In this document: positions 62,029 through 64,000 of the stretch, one piece after another
How the letters are laid out: every line of letters begins with the position of its first letter
How positions within the stretch are numbered: the stretch's first letter is position 1
Source of the DNA: JBFMHP01 sp964557295
GTDB lineage: Bacteria; Pseudomonadota; Gammaproteobacteria; RBG-16-57-12
Reading direction: 5' to 3'
NCBI GenBank assembly: GCA_964557295.1
Contig: CAZKZP010000003.1
Span: forward strand, 62,001 to 126,000
Length of the DNA stretch: 64,000 nucleotides
Translations under genes and position numbers: made by a program
Notes under the pieces: generated by a model
Seen by the model: the letters and a program-made list of their open reading frames with translations, nothing else
Told to the model about the DNA's origin: nothing
The model's database searches: none

Positions 62029-62917
62029 GCTGCACATCGATGACAAACCCGCCCTTGGTACTGAATACATAGCCGTCGTTGGTCTGGCCCGACAGCTCCC
62101 ACTCGTAACGATTGCCCGGTTTGGCGTTGAACGGCGCGATTTCCGCCATGGCGCTCGGCGTCGACACCTTGCCCAGCGCCGTGCGTTGCTCCTGTTCGAT
62201 GATGAACAGCTCAAGGCTGTAACTGTGGGCCCCCGCCACTGGCGCCCAGCGCAACTGCAACTGCTGCTGCGCCGTCAGCGCAATCTCCATCCGGGCAAAG
62301 GGCCGTTCGAATTGTTTTGCGGCACTGAAAAACCCGATCCCCGGTTGCACGGGGGCATCGGGCCGAAAACTCAACACGGCGCGGTCTTGATAGGCGGCGA
62401 CTATCACGCCTGAAGGTGGCTGCTGCGCCGGCATGATCATCCAGACGACGACTAATGTGAGCGCCGCGCCGAGCGGTGCGCTGATCCACACCGAGGGACG
62501 CCAGTCCAGCAGCGCAGTCACCATGCGCCAGCGCCCGGTAGAGGCGCGCGATGCTTGCAGCGGTGCGCTCGTCTCTGCCTCAGATGCCAGCGCGCGCCGC
62601 ATCGCGGCGCTGTGACAGGCGTAGTGCAGCGCCGCCTTCAGCTGTTGCTTATCCGCAGCCAGCCGCGCTGCGGTCTCTTGCGCCGCGCCGGGCGATTCAC
62701 CATCGACATACGCGGCGATACGCAACTGCTCGGCCTCGCTCAAATCACCTAGCTCAGACCGTCCCGCCGCCTGCGCCCGCACCGCGCTGAGCAGGCTCGC
62801 TTGGGTGCGGCAGTCGCGACAACTCACCAGATGCGCGCCCACCTCGCGGGACTGCGCTGAAGCAGGCGCGTCGAGATAGGCGATCAAGCTGTCGATGGAG
62901 GCGTGTGGTTCACTCAT
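62021..62917 (-). CDS. Zinc-finger anti-sigma-like membrane protein
   Basis: A 298-residue protein. The N-terminus has an anti-sigma zinc finger pattern (GAHLVSCRDCRTQAS: H-x3-C-x2-C) and a second zf-HC2-like stretch (AAYVDGESPGAAQE). A single helix (APLGAALTLVVVWMIM, about 145-165) separates it from an extracytoplasmic domain with beta-strand character. Such proteins hold a sigma factor inactive until a signal arrives. The gene upstream codes for a sigma-like protein and the gene overlapping it for a caspase. Confidence 0.7.
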   Translation of the reverse strand: MSEPHASIDSLIAYLDAPASAQSREVGAHLVSCRDCRTQASLLSAVRAQAAGRSELGDLSEAEQLRIAAYVDGESPGAAQETAARLAADKQQLKAALHYACHSAAMRRALASEAETSAPLQASRASTGRWRMVTALLDWRPSVWISAPLGAALTLVVVWMIMPAQQPPSGVIVAAYQDRAVLSFRPDAPVQPGIGFFSAAKQFERPFARMEIALTAQQQLQLRWAPVAGAHSYSLELFIIEQEQRTALGKVSTPSAMAEIAPFNAKPGNRYEWELSGQTNDGYVFSTKGGFVIDVQHD

Positions 62918-62949
62918 GTCCTGGACCTTATGTGATGTCTCATTAACAC

Positions 62950-62997
62950 TGTAGGAGCAGGCTTTAGCGTGCGATCAATCTGAAGATAGCTCCTACA
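62950..62997. repeat. REP-like dispersed repeat, copy 3
   Basis: TGTAGGAGC and GCTCCTACA bracket a core with AGGCTTTAGCGTGCGATC, close to the copies at 40420 and 60149. It lies between the anti-sigma gene and the sigma-like gene. Confidence 0.85.
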
Positions 62998-63037
62998 TTG
63001 GTATAAAGACAGCAAACTCATCTACATTTGAAAATCT

Positions 63038-64000
63038 TTATTCATCCATTAAACCGGTCACCTTCGCCAGTTTCGCCAAGGCCTTGCGCCGGAAATAATA
63101 CAGCTGTTGCCGATCAGTCTCGGCGGGCCGGGGCCCAAGGGCTATCCGTTGCCTGCAAGGCNNNNNNNNNNGCGCGCCCGCGGCGGGCGCGCGTCCTTCG
63201 ACGATACTGATGTTCAGGCGCTGCAATGCCGCAAGCACATCGGCGGCATCCTGCTGTTCTACCACCATGGCCTCCAGCACAAACTGCTCCACCGCCGACA
63301 ACTGCTCCCAACCGGCGGCCAGCTGCGCCTTGGTCTCGCGCTCGTGCGGTTCCTCGTCATAGACGGGCACATCACCTTGGCCATCCGCACAATCGTCCTC
63401 TGCCGCCGCATGGCCGAAGCCCGTCAGGGAGACCGTGACCGGCGGATTGAGCAGATGCAGGCGGCTGCGCTGGGCCAGCTCGGTAATGATGCGCTGGATC
63501 AGCTGTCGGATGGGTTCTTCCGCCGCCCCCAGATTCTGGGCGATCAGCGCCGGCGCATCGCCCTTCTGCAAGGCCAGGAAGACCTTGGCCGCCTCCGGGG
63601 CCAGCGCCTGGATGTAGGTCGGCACGTGCACGCGCCGCCCGAAGCGCCAGTCCTTCCAGCGCTCATAAAAGGGCAACGAATTGGCAATCTTGAACCAGTA
63701 GGCCTTGAGGCTCGCGCCGTCCGTTCCCTGGAAACCGCGCAACCGCTCGCTGTTGCCGAGATCCTCCAGCATCCAGCCGTAACTGGCATTGCCCCACTCG
63801 CAGTAGAGCGCATCGCGCGGGGGCGTGCCCCACGGCGGGGTGACCGTGCAGCGGTAATGAAAGCGTTGCTCATGACAAAAGCGTTTGCAGAAGCGGCCGG
63901 TCTGATGCGCGATGATGGGATGGAGCCGCTGCGCGATCTGCTGGCGCGCCGCGGCCTGCCCCAGCGCGGCGGATTGCGCCAGTGTCAGATCGTCGGCGAA
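63038..64000 (-). CDS. Sigma-factor-like protein (5' partial, gap inside)
   Basis: The frame is open from the window edge (64000) to 63038, so at least 320 residues are coded. The upstream part has Cys residues (RFCKRFCHEQ; LYCEWGNASYGWML). Then ASLKAYWFKIANSLPFYERW resembles a sigma region 2 helix. VFLALQKGDAPALIAQNLG and LSAVEQFVLEAMVVEQQDAA followed by YYFRRKALAKLAK resemble region 4-like helix-turn-helix segments. A 10-N gap at 63162-63171 interrupts it; merging the shared GC keeps the frame. The neighbouring anti-sigma gene supports a sigma role, but the family is not certain. Confidence 0.5.
   Translation of the reverse strand, partial: FADDLTLAQSAALGQAAARQQIAQRLHPIIAHQTGRFCKRFCHEQRFHYRCTVTPPWGTPPRDALYCEWGNASYGWMLEDLGNSERLRGFQGTDGASLKAYWFKIANSLPFYERWKDWRFGRRVHVPTYIQALAPEAAKVFLALQKGDAPALIAQNLGAAEEPIRQLIQRIITELAQRSRLHLLNPPVTVSLTGFGHAAAEDDCADGQGDVPVYDEEPHERETKAQLAAGWEQLSAVEQFVLEAMVVEQQDAADVLAALQRLNISIVEGRAPAAGAXXXXPCRQRIALGPRPAETDRQQLYYFRRKALAKLAKVTGLMDE
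63162..63171. other. Assembly gap of 10 N
   Basis: The flanks share GC. Removing 12 bases keeps the sigma-like frame, whereas removing only the 10 Ns brings in a stop soon after (GNG-stop). So a 2-base overlap, or missing bases, is more likely than a simple join. Confidence 0.8.

Overview
The window is chromosomal DNA of a gammaproteobacterium, from a draft or metagenome assembly with four 10-N scaffold gaps. The taxonomic call rests on the block thrS-infC-rpmI-rplT-pheS-pheT-ihfA-merR with a tRNA-Pro behind it (51660 down to 44239, minus strand), an arrangement typical of Gammaproteobacteria. A persulfide dioxygenase-TauE pair and a short REP-like dispersed repeat fit a free-living, possibly sulfur-metabolising member, but species cannot be told from this sequence.

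Region 1 (1-26609) is a large exopolysaccharide locus. It holds the C-terminal end of a Wzc/EpsG-type tyrosine autokinase, a Wzx-like flippase, a Wzy/WaaL-like polymerase or ligase, a CapA-like protein, a CapK-like adenylate-forming enzyme, four GT4 glycosyltransferases and one GT2. It also has two AsnB-type amidotransferases, a polysaccharide deacetylase, a FemAB/GNAT protein, a DegT-type aminotransferase, a PglC/WcaJ-like priming transferase and a PglF/CapD-like 4,6-dehydratase. Within it lie a secreted lipoprotein with a PL1 pectate-lyase-like domain on a 78-bp minisatellite linker, a PEP-CTERM protein, and a decayed methyltransferase gene. Two genes (21728-23271) run against the rest. The gene mix resembles the exosortase (XrtA)/PEP-CTERM type of EPS locus, but no exosortase lies in the window.

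Region 2 (26610-34641) is a more variable, visibly AT-richer stretch. It has a 1270-residue exported TPR/DUF3857/transglutaminase-like protein and a complete IS256-family element with recognisable ends and an 8-bp target duplication. The IS sits just upstream of a CHASE-PAS histidine kinase gene.

Region 3 (34751-42109, minus strand) encodes a CHASE2 sensor kinase, a LysM/FecR secreted protein and an OmpR-type response regulator, followed upstream by a PAPS-reductase-like PP-loop protein, a DHH phosphoesterase and a DUF1178 protein. Next come a coiled-coil lipoprotein, a TPR protein and tRNA-Pro, then the housekeeping translation block. That block has an infC gene starting at ATC and hairpins before pheS that look like an attenuator.

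Region 4 (51790-57337) holds a TauE/SafE exporter and a persulfide-dioxygenase-like gene broken by a 17-bp tandem duplication. A palindromic operator overlaps their promoter. Beyond are an outer-membrane barrel protein, a CPA2 antiporter, a DUF3014 protein and a DUF2934 protein.

Region 5 (57507-64000, minus strand) is the most unusual part. A sigma-factor-like protein (running off the window), a zinc-finger membrane anti-sigma-like protein and a caspase-fold protease, the last two overlapping, are followed by a small barrel protein, a DUF4384 protein, a GH46 chitosanase-like/peptidoglycan-binding protein and a DUF900-like alpha/beta hydrolase. It looks like a regulated caspase module with candidate effectors.
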